Of a DNA stretch of 64,000 nucleotides, positions 1-12,000 are shown piece by piece. The translations under genes and the position numbers were made by a program. Location of the stretch: the NCBI GenBank assembly GCA_021234155.1, contig JAJEKV010000081.1:432467-496466 (forward strand), read 5' to 3'. Below the pieces are notes generated by a model, which worked only from the letters and a program-made list of their open reading frames with translations, was not told the DNA's origin and searched no databases. How positions within the stretch are numbered: the first letter of the stretch is position 1; every line of letters begins with the position of its first letter. Origin of the DNA: Isoetes taiwanensis. Taxonomy: Eukaryota > Streptophyta > Lycopodiopsida > Isoetales > Isoetaceae.

Positions 1-200
1 CAAAGCCACTGGATATGGTAGAAATAGGGATTTATGATCAAGGCTAAAGAGATCAGAATAATTGGCTGTTATTTAGACTTAGACTGAAATTCACAGTTGC
101 AGATGACCTTGTGCTACGTGAAATTGTTGGCAGTTCCTTTCTTGGAGTAGTTCCACATGCATCTATTGTTTGGCTAATAATAGCATAAGTACTTTTTGCA
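1..200 (+). repeat. 3' internal remnant of a Ty1/Copia element
   Basis: These 200 bases are repeated almost exactly at 1213-1412, and in both places they lie directly upstream of an LTR. They are therefore the 3' end of an element's internal region, just before its 3' LTR. No protein domain can be read in so short a piece. Confidence 0.6.
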
Positions 201-1008
201 TGTTAGGGTAGATTCACCCACCGTTATGTTATGTTAGAATTTAACTTTTAATGTTAGATATTCAGAAACAGTGATCATCACATAATTAAGAGAATGTGGA
301 AGTGCACAAGTTCATAGCTCTATTTAACAAGTTAAAAGAGTGTGATATGTACAATACATCATGGATTTACATAGGGATGAAGATATGACATATTAATCTA
401 AAGGTTAATGGTGAATGTTGTTGATAATGGAGACCAGCAAATTAAGAGATTAAGGTTAAAAGGCAGACACTGGTTCAATGGTATAGGACCATTATAGAAA
501 ATAGATGTGCGGTCAAATGAAAAGGGCGCAAATATATACTCAATCTTATAGAAAGAACCTGTAAATATGGGAACTCCATACACGAGTCCCATATTGGTCG
601 GATCTGAGCCAAAACAGCCGGAGCCGATCTTATAAATAATTAAACTAGTCTGTACAAATGAATTTAGCTTGAAATGATTAGAGCTTGACGGATTTGTGGT
701 TACCTTCATATTCAAATAGTGTAAACTTTTTTGTTCGACCCTATTTAAATAGTGTATTCTGCCAAATGTTTATAGATGTTTTAATATCATATGTTTGATT
801 GTATATTTCAAAGGTTTGAAACCTTTAAGATTTGGTGATGGGGCCTAGTCCCCAGGTTTTAGATGGGATGTTGCCCTTGCATGTGCCGTCCCATAACCCG
901 TTGGGTTCCCGTGGACGTAAAAATTCTCTTACCTTACCTTATCTTATCTTATCTTATTTTATCTTATAGATACTTTGTGAACATATATTGTGCATTGGAA
1001 AATCATCA
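201..1008 (+). repeat. Copia LTR, first copy
   Basis: An 808-base segment that starts TGTTAG and ends ATCA (TG...CA ends). It is repeated with a few substitutions and small indels at 1413-2218. It carries a run of TCTTA-type pentamers at about 935-965. A tRNA-Met-type primer binding site follows two bases after its end, as in Ty1/Copia elements. The open frame on the opposite strand inside it (398-715) is conserved only because the LTR itself is repeated. Confidence 0.75.
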
Positions 1009-1412
1009 TTTGGTATAAGAGTAGGAAAAATGACAACAAGATTTGATGCAGGCTTATTGATCAAATTAGACATATTTTAGACGTTGAAAAATATTGAAAA
1101 TCTATGGGATATTGTTGATCCAAGTAATGTTGATGTAGTAGCCATAAATGCAGATGCAGGAAGCAGTATTGCTGCAGCAACTTCTGTTGCTAGAGAAGGA
1201 GACAATGTATAACAAAGCCACTGGATATGGTAGAAATAGGGATTTATGATCAAGGCTAAAGAGATCAGAATAATTGGCTGTTATTTAGACTTAGACTGGA
1301 ATTCACAGTTGCAGATGACCTTGTGCTACGTGAAATTGTTGGCAGTTCCTTTCTTGGAGTAGTTCCACATGCATCTATTGTTTGGCTAATAATAGCATAA
1401 GTACTTTTTGCA
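1009..1412 (+). mobile_element. Collapsed Copia internal region between two LTRs
   Basis: The segment starts with a primer-binding-site-like TGGTATAAGAG at 1011, then the first about 190 bases of gag (ATG near 1030, an in-frame stop soon after). At about 1212 it jumps straight to the 3' internal sequence seen at 1-200. Nearly the whole gag-pol has been deleted, leaving an LTR-stub-LTR unit of 1212 bases. Confidence 0.65.
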
Positions 1413-2218
1413 TGTTAGTGTAGATTCACCCATCGTTATGTTATGTTAGAATTTAACTTTTAATGTTAGATATTCAAAAACAGTGATCATCACATAATTA
1501 AGAGAATGTGGAAGTGCACAAGTTCATAGCTCTACTTAACAAGTTAAAAGAGTGTGACATGCACAATACATCATGGATTTACATAGGGATGAAGATATGA
1601 CATATTAATCTAAAAGGTTAATGGTGAATGTTGTTGATAATGGAGACCAGCAAATTAAGAGATTAAGGTTAAAAGGCAGACAATGGTTTAATGGTATAGG
1701 ACCATTATAGAAAATAGATGTGCGGTCAAATGAAAAGGGCGCAAATATATACTCAATCTTATAGAAAGAACCTGTATATATGGGAACTCCATACATGAGT
1801 CCCATATTGGTCGGATCTGAGCCAAAACAGCCGGAGCCGATCCTATAAATAATTAAACTAGTCTGTACAAATGAATTTAGCTTGAAATGATTAGATCTTG
1901 ACAGATTTGTGGTTACCTTCATATTCAAATAGTGTAAACTTTTTTGTTCGACCCTATTTAAATAGTGTATTCTGCCAAATGTTTATAGATGTTTTAATAT
2001 CATATGTTTGATTGTGTATTTCAAAGGTTTGAAACCTTCAAGATATTTTCTTATATTTGGTGATGGGGCCTAGTCCCTAGGTTTTAGATGGGTTGTTGCC
2101 CTTGCATGTGCCGTCCCATAACCCGTTGGGTTCCCGTGGACGTAAAAATTCTCTTACCTTATCTTATCTTATCTTATAGATACTTTGTGAACATATATTG
2201 TGCATTGAAAAATCATCA
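1413..2218 (+). repeat. Copia LTR, second copy
   Basis: An 806-base copy of the 201-1008 LTR, with the same TG...CA ends and the same PBS-like sequence downstream (2221). Differences are scattered single bases plus a shorter TCTTA run and a small insertion near 2040. This LTR leads into the long gag-pol remnant. Confidence 0.75.
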
Positions 2219-2220
2219 TT

Positions 2221-2232
2221 TGGTATAAGAGT
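2221..2232 (+). other. Primer binding site of the Copia element
   Basis: TGGTATAAGAGT lies two bases after the LTR end and matches the usual plant Copia site for initiator tRNA-Met (TGGTATCAGAGC) with two differences. The same site follows the first LTR at 1011. Confidence 0.6.
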
Positions 2233-4228
2233 AGGAAAATGACAACAAGATTTGATGCAGGCTTATTGATCAAATTAGACATATTTTAGACGTTGAAAAA
2301 TATTGAAAATCTATGGGATATTGTTGATCCAACTAATGTTGATGTGTAAATGCAGATGCAGGAAGCAGTATTGCTGCAACAACCTCTGCTAGAGAAGGAG
2401 AAGATGGTACCTCTGCAACTTCTGGTGAGAGATCGTTTGCAAGCAGAGCAGGTGCAGAAGGAACTATGATGTCTAAAAGTACACTTTATCATAACCAGCA
2501 AAGTTGGTCCAATTCTGTTAAAATTGGAAGGTATGTCCCCTAGACAGATGTGGTCTTACATGTTAAAGCATTATAAAAATAAGACATCCTCTCAAATTGA
2601 TGTTTTGGAAAAGGAACTAAAAATTTTGAAATACAATGAAGAGGAAGAAGTGTAAGAATTTTTCAACAAATTTGATAATATTGTAGCAGATTTAGATGGT
2701 GCAGGAGGAGTTCTAAATGAATGTTACTTGGTACTTAGCCATTGCAAGGTCTGTAAGTGCAAATGCTCAGCTGTCCCTTTTGATTAGGAATGTTGAAAAA
2801 ATCAGAGATGAGGCAGAAAATATGTTAAGAACAGAAATAGAGCAGAATAAACTCATGAAAGATGAAGAGAGTACTGCAGAAATATTGTATGCTGGAAAAA
2901 GGAAAGATCCACAAAGGAAAAAAGTTGTTTGCTATAATTGCTTGGAAAGTGGCCACATGAAACCTAATTGTGTGAATGAATTAAACTGCTACAATTGCAA
3001 TGGAAGGGGCTATACTGCAGCCAAATGTCCTAGCCAAAAGGATGTGTATCCTAAAGACTATAACAGAGGTAGGGGCAGGGGACGAGACTTCAGGGGAAGA
3101 GGAAATTATTTCAGAAAAGGAAGAGGTACTGCAGGTGTACACATTGCACAAGAAAAATTTGAAACTAAAGAAAAGGAAAATTTCACTTTGCATCTGCAAG
3201 TTCAATAATTATGAGACAGATGTTAATCAGAAAAATGTTATGATTGTAGTTGATAGTGGAGCTGAGAGATCAGTAGTACGATCCTCAGACATGCTTAAAG
3301 ATCACTCATCAGGACATTCAAGGCATGCTCAAGTTGGAAATGGAGAATTACAAGCTATTGAGGGATGTGGAATGCTGCAGCTATTTGATCTTGAAGGCAA
3401 CATTGTGAACATTGAAAACGTCTTATGTGTCCCTAGTTTAATCAAAAATTTGGTTTCAGTATGTTAGTTGGTTGATTTGGGATATAAAATCTTCTTCGAG
3501 AAGAAACAATGTAAAATCTTTTTGAATAATAAACTAAAGTTTTTGGCAAATTGAGTTGGAAATTTGTTTCAAATGGAAAATTGTATTTTTGATGGTATAA
3601 ATGCAATGATGTTTTTCGATACTGAATTGTGGCATAACAGGCTCCACATACACATTATAATAATGCGAAATTCATGGCCAAAAAGGGCTTTATAGAATGT
3701 AATGTCAAAGAAGAAGATAAATGTATTTGTGAAGGCTGCATGTTAGGCAAGATCAATAGGCTACCATTTGAGGAAACAAAGAAAAGGGCAAAAAGAGCGT
3801 TGGACTTAGTCCATACTGATCTATGTGGCCTCTTTTGAAGACAAAATTTGACATGACGGATTTAGGGGAGCTGAGACAATTCCTAATCGCCTTATACAGA
3901 AACATAGAAAAGGACATACTAATTTTGAGGCAAAGCTGGTATGTAAGAAATATGTTGAAAAGATTCAACTTGGAGAATGCTAAGATAGCAAAAATCCCTG
4001 TTGTACTAGGGATAAACTGACAGATAATGTTCAGCTTGAATCTGATACACATAATACAGAGAAATAGTAGGATGCCTACTTTACTTGTCAAATAACATGA
4101 GGCCAGACATATCATATGTTGTGAATGTTCTCAGCAGATATTGCAATTGTCCAACAAAATTGCATTGGAAAGCAGCCAACCATGTACCGAGGTATCTTAA
4201 AGGTACTGAATTTCATGGGATCTTTCAC
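2231..4228 (+). pseudogene. Broken Ty1/Copia gag-pol
   Basis: The gag ATG lies near 2239 and the frame is interrupted within 20 codons. The frame from about 2717 to 3208 carries two zinc knuckles: CYNCLESGHMKPNC (CX2CX4HX4C), and CYNCNGRGYTAAKC in which the histidine is Tyr. The frame at 3230-3467 holds an aspartic protease core with DSGA and the downstream NIENVLCVPSLIKNLVS typical of Copia protease. A GAG-pre-integrase segment follows (LWHNRL, then CEGCMLGK, then LDLVHTDLCG) across stops to about 3830. There the integrase core is missing and the sequence jumps to the C-terminal RT region (LKTKFDMTDLGEL at 3835) and the RNase H lead-in (MRPDISYVVNVLSRY, 4096). It is dead: several frameshifts, stops and one large internal deletion. 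Confidence 0.8.
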
Positions 4229-4620
4229 ATCTTCTTCATATATAGGGCTGTTCTAGAATATTCTAGAACCTATGCATGCGCAACACTTGGTACGATCTTG
4301 TCTATTAGAGTGGCACGATCCTGACCGTTGGTCTAGATATATATATAGAGGTGCCTCCTTCTTGTCGAACCATTCCGGTTCAAACACCAGCCTTGAGCCT
4401 TCTAGGCATCTCTCTTGTATCCATGCTTGCCTTCGGGCCATTGTATTCTTGTTTCTTTATCATATATCTATTTTCTTGCCGACCTTGGCATATTTCTGCC
4501 ATACACATATTTTCCTTGTTTTCGAGTAGATTCTTGACATTTTCATACTGGAATCCCTTACTAGTTCTTGCATGTTCTGATTCTAAGCATTTTTTTTTTT
4601 TTGCTTATATTTGATGATTT
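4229..4620 (+). repeat. Gypsy-like LTR fragment with TATA box
   Basis: The Copia sequence ends abruptly near 4228. Bases 4229-4342 align with 5968-6082 (same order, many substitutions), so they are a direct repeat around the gag-protease block. A strong TATA run (4336-4347) suggests the promoter part of an LTR. The ends are not clear, so this is an inference from the repeat and from position. Confidence 0.45.
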
Positions 4621-4639
4621 CATCTCTATGGAGGAGGTT

Positions 4640-5640
4640 TTGGCCTTATTACAGTAAGTCCAACAGCTTGTTATAAAGAGCTTGGAGAATGGGTTGCATC
4701 TTATGAATCAGATTCTAGCTCTAGGAAGAGGTCATCAGAGTCTAAGATTAGTTTGCCGGAGAAGTTTGATGATACTAGATCTAAGCTTCGGGGTTTCTTG
4801 AATCAGATTCGGCTAGTTATTTGGCTCCACCCTCACAGGTATCCCATGGATCATGAACAGGTCAGACTAGTTGGCTCCCTACTTTCTAGGCCAACTTTGA
4901 GCCACGTTCACTGCTGAACTTGAGGCGTGTTTTGGAGATGCCGATTGACAGTGGACAACAGTTACCACGTTTGAAAACCTCAGGCAAGATTCTCGTTCAG
5001 CTTCAGTTTATGCCTCTGAGTTTTGGCAAATTCCCATAGATATGGCATGCGATGACATAGCCCTTCGAAATTGTTTCCGAAGAGGGCTCCACGAGGATGT
5101 GAAGGATATGCTGTTGACCATGGAGGATCCCCGAACTCTGGATGAAGCTATCGGATTTGTGGTTCGTTGTGATAACCATCTTTTTGAGCGTAGGCAAGAA
5201 AGACAAAATCAGTTTATTTCCCTAATTTCGCAAGCTTCAATAGTCATAGCAGCTTCTGCATTGTCTGCGCCTCCTAAATCAGATAGCCCAATACCTATGC
5301 AGATTGACCATGTGATTCGAGAGCCTTGTCTGTGGCCGAGAAGCATCATCAAAGAGAGGCTAATCTCTGCCTCTATTGTGATGGGACTGGTCATATCGCT
5401 CGCGAATGTCCTGTTAAGCACGACTCTTTTAACAACTGGCCGCCATCCCTCAGACTCCCCCCACATGCAGTGAAGGATTTATTCCTTCTGACAAGGTCAG
5501 TAAGGAGTTTTTCATCTCTATATCATTGGAGTTAGAGGTTGGGACATTGGAAGGATTGACGCAACTTGATAGTGGTGCAAATGTTTGCTTTATGGATAGT
5601 GCATTCACTTCTAAGCATGCCATCCTAGAAGCATGATTAA
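4640..5640 (+). pseudogene. Broken Ty3/Gypsy gag-protease
   Basis: In changing frames the block reads as a retrotransposon gag: LPEKFDDTRSKLRGFLNQ near 4755, then DMACDDIALRNCFRRGL and FVVRCDNHLFERRQER to about 5200. A zinc knuckle CLYCDGTGHIARECP at 5353-5400 follows in another frame. Next is a protease-like LDSGANVCFMDSAF near 5565-5610. Frames shift at least three times and stops occur throughout. The order gag, knuckle, DSGA protease and the gag style fit Ty3/Gypsy rather than Copia. Confidence 0.65.
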
Positions 5641-5967
5641 GCACCCTAACTTTGTCGGTGTGATTGATAGACGTGAGATCTTCTAGGGCACAGTCATAGA
5701 ATGCACTGCATCTCATCAGGTTCTGTTCCAGGGACCGTCTTGTAGCATTTTCTTCAATCTTATCACGAGCTCGCATGCACCAATAGTCTTAGTTCTTCTC
5801 GGAGTTGCATAACCCACAGATTGATTGGCGCTCTAGATCATTTCGATTTGCTGCCTCTTGCCCCAGTCTTGATCCATCTGCAATTCTTGCCTCCGGGTCT
5901 GCATCGACTCCAGTCACGCATCTTTGCCAAGTGCGCTACCAACACTTGTTAAAGACATTCCCTCACA

Positions 5968-6082
5968 TCTTCTTCATATGCAGGACTGTTTCCAAGAGGT
6001 TCTAGAATATGCATGTGCGATACTTGACAGGATTTCATCCATTGGAGTGGTGCGATCCTGACCATTGGCCTAGATATATATG
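5968..6082 (+). repeat. Second copy of the 4229-4342 direct repeat
   Basis: Starts CTTCTTCATATG and ends at a TATATATA run, matching 4229-4342 over its length. With that copy it brackets the gag-protease block at a distance of 1.74 kb, which suggests an element deleted for most of pol. Confidence 0.45.
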
Positions 6083-6159
6083 GACAAGATGCGGAAGTAC
6101 ATCTTGAGCCAACAGATCGGAGGGTAGAGATGCTCAGACAAACTCCCATAAGGCTGTAT

Positions 6160-6832
6160 CATGAGGCCTCTCGAACAAAGTGGTGGTCATAAGCTGGAAT
6201 TGATCAGGCCCTAGGATAATATGTGATTGCTAATCAAATGCCGGATCACCCGGCTTGGGCTCAAGGTAGGAGCATCGAGACAAGGCATCAGGCTTCCCTT
6301 AGAGAGGTCCATGACGATACTTGATCATGAAATCAATGCGGGATAATACGTGGGTATGCCACTCGGCCTGGCGACAGTTAAGCACTCGAGCAGGCTGAAA
6401 ATATTCCAGATTTCGATGACCGTATAGACTGTGACCTTATGAGAAGATCCTTCGAAGAACCATCTCCACTCCTCAAAAGAATCAACTATAGTCAACATCT
6501 CCTTGTCATAAATTGGATAGTTGATTTCGGCCACCTCAAAACTTTCACGAGTGATTGGCGATCGGTTGTAGCTCATGCTCATCCCCCTCATATGACATGA
6601 TTAACACTAAGAGCAAAATCAGACGCATCTGCTTCGACAATATATGAGCGCGAAGGACCTGCATGAGCTAGAACTGGTTCCGTGATAAACGTATGCTTCA
6701 GGGTAACAAATGCAAGGGCAATTCTCTTATACAAAATGCAAGGGGTCCAAGATTTCCCTATTTTCTCCGGCTTAAAAAGCCACTTGCAGAAGAGGCCTAC
6801 TGAATTGAATTAGGTTAATTAAGTAAAAATTT
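6160..6832 (-). pseudogene. Ty3/Gypsy RT C-terminus and RNase H, reversed
   Basis: On the minus strand from 6832 the translation gives the end of Gypsy RT and the start of RNase H (FVTLKHTFITEPVLAHAG, then IVEADASDFALS). It continues with EINYPIYDKEMLTIVDSFEEW, a hallmark of the RNase H lead-in, the segment around ECLTVARPSG, and LKGKPDALSR-type sequence toward 6200, where the integrase zinc finger would begin. Small frameshifts separate the parts. Orientation is opposite to the gag at 4640-5640, so the two pieces were either inverted relative to each other or belong to different insertions. Confidence 0.7.
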
Positions 6833-6874
6833 GGTACACTGAATTAGGTTAATTAAGTAAAAATTTGGTACACT
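6807..6874 (+). repeat. 34-base tandem duplication
   Basis: GAATTAGGTTAATTAAGTAA followed by 14 further bases occurs twice without a gap (6807-6840, 6841-6874) and without a difference. It sits at the right edge of the Gypsy fragment. It looks recent. Confidence 0.8.
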
Positions 6875-7584
6875 CGCTATTGGTGCGACGTATAGAGCTT
6901 TGAACCCTCATGGTGATTTCCCATGGTGATCTATTTCATTCCGTTCCTTCCGAAATTGTAAGAATAGCAAAGACAATGCAAACACCAGAGAAGGGCTGGA
7001 GGACTTTGATCTACCTTGTTGAGGTTCTTTTAATAATTTAAGTTCATTTATTCCCCAAAATTCCCTCCAGTTAACTGTGCACTAAATTACGGAGAGGCAT
7101 GCTCAATTTTTTACTTCATAATGGATGAGCACCAAGAGCACATCCAATCCACATCTTGAACTACTAAACACCCTAATTCACAATCTGCTCAGATCATAAT
7201 ATTGATCATCGCTTTGAAGCACATACTGTCACCTCAACCTGTAGTACAAGGGGATCCATTGTGAGGCAAAGGATTATGGGCAAGAAATAACCACTCTATT
7301 ATCCACATGAATGTTTTAAACAAGCACTAGCTAAAGAATCCAGTGTTACAGATTTTTCTAATTGAAGAAAATGAGAATGTTATCCAACAATTGAAGGTCT
7401 TAAAATTATCCCTTTTGGCATCACAACTGCAGGATGTTTTGTCACTTTATGCCAATTTTCCATGTCTCTATCCTTCGGATGAAAAAGATCCAATTTCATC
7501 CACTGCGCCAGCAACAAGCATTGCAGCAGCTCAGTTCATTTCATTGAGGCACTTCCAGGCCTTCAAGCACATCTTTACTTTCAG
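6875..7584. other. Intergenic, no gene seen
   Basis: AT-rich sequence between the Gypsy fragment and the stop codon of the NTPase gene. It would hold that gene's 3' UTR. The plus-strand open frame at 7343-7714 is a shadow over the last exon of the minus-strand gene. Confidence 0.6.
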
Positions 7585-8775
7585 TTATTTGGCACAAAAC
7601 ACACCATTTATCCGTGCATACAAATGCTTTGCTTTCTCTCCCCAGTTCCTTCGATTAAGGGTGTATAGCTCCAAATCAGGACGCTTACGTATTGCTTCAA
7701 CTGAAAACACGTAACTTGCATTAGTTACCTTCTATTAATGTGCATCATGCATGCAAAACTTGCAATTAACATATTGCCATATTTAGAACACTCATCAAAA
7801 TGTTCATGACATGAAAATACTCAACCCTCTTCAATGTTGAAACTACGATGCGGTGATGGCAAGGATCCCAGGACGAGGACCTGAGAGCTTAGTATCCTCT
7901 TCACTGCAGGAAAGTAGGAGTGGCTTAGCAACTGCATTTCATCAATTGCATCAAGTATAAATAGTTGAGCATTTGTATCTGGATCCACCTGAAACATAAC
8001 AAGAAATCTTGATGATGATATCGTTTGACAACAAAAACTGCAATGAAGCTTGCCTGTAACTCTGGCAAAACTAAGTTTTCAAACCCCTGGACATCCACCC
8101 GGAGTCTCTTAAACATCTGTGGATTTGCACACCCCCTATCACATGTATCAGAGTAAGTTCAAGTACATAAGACAAGCATTAAATACTTTCAGAACAATTG
8201 CTATGCAAAGGAACATTCGAATTTGTTTTACATGCTTAGTTATCAAATTCAGAACTGATCTCTGTAGATAGCTTAAACATTGTAGAGCACATCTATAGAA
8301 CCAAACGCATTTTTAACTTCAGACATACATAACACAGAGAATGAAAATGCAACTCACAAGATTGGATAGGCAGATGCAAACAAATGCTCCTGCCCATTTG
8401 CAGTAATAACCTGAAATTCATCTTGTACTGATTGGCCTGCAATATGTTAATGATTCATGTTTAGCATGTTTAGCACCCCGCACAACAAACATATCAAATT
8501 AGAAAAAGTCAATTAAGCTTACGAGTGTAAAATCCTCGAACCTTCAGGTCTGGATGCCTCTTACGCAACCGTTCAAGCAAATGAATGATAAGATCGGTTT
8601 TCCCAGCTCTCTGTTACAGATTGCTAGTTTAAGTATGAGCTTAATAAAATGACAAGAAAAGAAAGCTTACAGGATGGCCTTCTACGAAGAACAAGCGCTT
8701 AAGAACACGATGTTTCTTCTCCCCAAAGGCAGGCCCGACCCATAGCTTACCGCTTCTGCTCACATTACTAAGCAT
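7585..8775 (-). CDS. THEP1/NTPCR-type nucleoside-triphosphatase, six exons
   Basis: Exons (minus strand): 8775-8671, 8610-8523, 8436-8358, 8135-8054, 7988-7847, 7700-7585, in total 612 bases for 203 residues. Every junction keeps the frame. Family members are about 190-residue P-loop phosphatases that hydrolyse nucleoside triphosphates. Seen: a beta strand plus P-loop LFFVEGHPRAGKTDLI (residues 29-44, split by intron 1), HPDLKVRGFYTR (54-65), RVDVQGFENLVLPELQ (about 103-118), a Walker B region LFILDAIDEMQLLS, VLGSLPSPH, and the C-terminal RPDLELYTLNRRNW. Two signature positions deviate: the P-loop Gly is Arg (GHPRAGKT against GxPGxGKT) and the usual DEIGKME reads DAIDEMQ, so activity is doubtful. 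Intron 4 starts with GC instead of GT. The chosen ATG is the first after an upstream stop. It is divergent from the polygalacturonase gene. Confidence 0.85.
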
Positions 8776-9099
8776 GTCAATCAGGTTGATAACGGGACCC
8801 TGATATGACAACCCTAATTTTCATAGGCGATTGGGGTCTGAATGATGGCATCCCTTTCTTCCAAGCTAAGTTCAAAAGAAAATGAGAAAAAGTGCAACCC
8901 AATCAACATTTGAACAGCCCATAATATCACCCGTTTAGAACAACTAGGCCTAACTCATGCTCTCCAAATAGTACAAAACCCGCCTTACCGACATCTAGAG
9001 AACCTTTGCTTGCAAAGGGTTTAACATGAGGCCCACTTGAATCTGGGCGGCTAATAAGCCTATATATTTCGATGCTCGATTTTGGAGCCAACAACAAGA
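8776..9099. promoter_or_regulatory. Divergent promoter region, NTPase and polygalacturonase
   Basis: 324 bases separate the two start codons, so both promoters must lie here or overlap the 5' ends. A TATA run (9060-9067) stands 33 bases before the polygalacturonase ATG, which would give a very short 5' UTR. No clear TATA box is seen for the NTPase side. Confidence 0.5.
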
Positions 9100-12000
9100 A
9101 TGGGTGCATCCTCGATCTGGATTATAATGCTACTATTTATGGGCCCTTGTATCAATGGCTTGGTGGAGGATGAAGTGGGGATATACAACATTTTAGAACG
9201 TGGGCGTGAAGAACTCGTAGATGATGGGTGGGAATCACCCTTTATGGATGAGTTTTGTGACTCGTCAGTTGAAGCAAGCAATCTCCGATGGCCCCATCCT
9301 AAGCCTCGGCCTCCGCATCCTGGTCCTATTAGACCAACCTTTCCTACTTTCAATGTCACTGCATTTGGAGCTAAGGGTGATGGAGTTACTGATGATTCCA
9401 AGGTACATTTTCACATTATTCAATAGTATAAACAACTCAGTTATGTATCCAAATAGCTTAGTTTGACATTCAGTTCTATCTTCCGCACCTTTTCAGTTAA
9501 TGTATATTGTTGTCAAGCCCCAATCCCAAATCCAACTTCAATGAGTACGTTATTAATTTGAATCCAAAGCAGAAGGATGTATTAGAAGGATGAAAGTATG
9601 GTATTTATCTTCAAATTAAGATTCAAGAAACATGTTATTAGTGAAGTATGCATAAAATGGATGGAAGATCTCCCTATTATAAAAATAAATGGGTTTATAC
9701 TTGATGATAGATAGCACCAACTTGATACTTCTACTTGCCAAACCTACTTTATTGGATTGCTTTGACCATTCGTTTGCCAATATCAAAGTCAAAATTATCT
9801 AAAAAATGAGCCTTTTAACAAAACCCATTTGGGATGGCTTTACTATTTCAGGCGTAATATTAGTCAATCTTCTAGTTGAGGCCTCTATTTAGAAATCTCC
9901 TCTTGCGTTTAGCTCATATAGTCCTAAAAAAAATCAAAATATAAAAAATAATCCTTCCTTCTTTAAGTAAAGAAGCTACAACAGAATTTTACTAACTCAA
10001 ACGTTGTGTATATCACAATAATTTGAAATCTGAAGTAGCCATTTAGACATCGTAACTTCCTGCTCCAATTTTAGGTCTAAACCTAAGATGTCACCTCCAT
10101 TTCTAATCAATTCAGGTTCTCTAGCCTTTCTCAATCTAGATACTATAGCCATCTCATTGCATTGAAAACTTAAGGTGTCGGATTTTCTTAATTATTTCAT
10201 CTTGGCATGAGTCTTGCGCATGCTTCACTAGTCTAATGTGTGTACACTTTCACTATTTGTAGAATTTTTTTTTTGTGATGGAGCCATAATCATAAAGTGC
10301 TCAATAAAAGTATCAAAATATAACAAAACTTAAGATGATGTCTAATAAGATGTTCTAGAAAAGCAGCCTAAGTTTAAGATGATGTCTAATAAGATGTTCT
10401 AGAAAAGCAGCCTTATTTCTGGCACCTGGTGGTAGTATCACTTTCTTAATTTGCTTTCTTGCCTAAGATAGATTGGATAAACTTATTCTAGCTGTCTTCA
10501 ACATTATTTGATGAAGCTTAAAATATTTATATATATTTAGTTTAAAGATATTCTTTTTCTTGAGATCCCGTTTGACACATAAGATACACTTATATATAGA
10601 GGGGTATTCTAAAGCTTCCAATATCTGCTAATTGGACCGAACATGAATCAGTGAACTTAATTTGGCTATCTAGAATGTTTATTAAAGCTTAAAATATATG
10701 AATCGGCCAGATTTATTTTGGCTATCTAGAATATTTATTATTGAAGCTTAAAATACTTTTATGCAGGCATTTTTAGATGCATGGGAATTCGCTTGTCAAG
10801 TAAATCACTCAAGATTGATTGTACCAAGCGGGCAAAGTTACCTTTTGGCACCAACAAAATTCTCCGGTCCTTGTATCAGAATGACACTTGAAGTATTAAC
10901 CATAATGCTCTTGAGAGTATTTGTTCGTCTCACATTAACTCGTATGGTTTGTTTTTATATTTAGATTGATGGTACAATACTTGCGCCACAGAATCCATTA
11001 AATTGGACAAATGATACTAGATTTTGGCTCGTATTTCAAAATTTAGATGGGTTCACAATTGAAGGGAATGGAACAATTGACGGTCAAGGACAACAATGGT
11101 GGGCAGAGTCTTGTAAAGTGAATTCTAGTAATGTAAGCTTTATAGAAGATCTAATCATCGGCTAAAAACATGATTTGATGGGACTAACACATTGTTATTT
11201 TGCTTGGAAGCAGCCTTGTCATATCGCTCCCACTGTAAGTCTCTTTCTTTTTTGTTGTATCAATCTTCATGGTGTGATGTACATGCTTTGCGTGGATAAC
11301 AAAAAGACTTCAATTTATTTCTCTTTCTTGTATGGTATTTTTGTGAGCCTTTCATCAAGATACAAAATATAATGTTATTGTAGTGTCCTGTAGTTTTTTG
11401 GTCTCCGTTAACATTCACTTCACGTATATTAAAATCTTAGAATTAGTAACTTCCAAGGAAACCCAATTGGCAATCTTTCATGATTTACACATACCTATGA
11501 ATATGAGTTGAATTGTCCATGGGGGCGAAGAAGTCTACATGACTCAATAAAATAGAGAACATCAAGCCTATTACTATCCCCTACCCTAGCTTTTTGAGGA
11601 AAAAGTCTTTACAGTAATGAGTCTTCGGATGAATATGTAGCACAATAACAGGGGCTTCAAAGGGGATTTGATTTGGATATATAAATGACCATACCTGACC
11701 ATAGACCATGCCCCCTAAAACAGTTGAATTTATTGTCTAATGGAAAAAGAAAAGAGGATTTAATAGGAAAATGAATAGCATTACCCCACTGCTTATTCTT
11801 ATTAGGATATTGAATCAAATTGGTAGAGGTTTGAATTTCTTGTATTTCATACTGTCCAAAACCTAGGTGCAATCGTATTTCATATTTCAAAACCATAGGT
11901 GCCCCTAGTCGTAAATGACCATAACCAAAACGAGATGTGTCAGAGGCCTCCACATCTTCAGAATCGACAGATCCAACGACAGAGGTAGTTTAGGGCATAC

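Noticed and set aside
398-1928. Pair of conserved minus-strand frames of about 105 codons
   Set aside because: They lie inside the two LTR copies. Conservation comes from the repeat, with no protein family and no proper context.
7343-7714. 123-codon plus-strand frame
   Set aside because: Antisense of the last NTPase exon. No homology of its own.
9082-9099. Upstream TTG start for the polygalacturonase
   Set aside because: Plant genes start with ATG. The ATG at 9100 begins a clean signal peptide.
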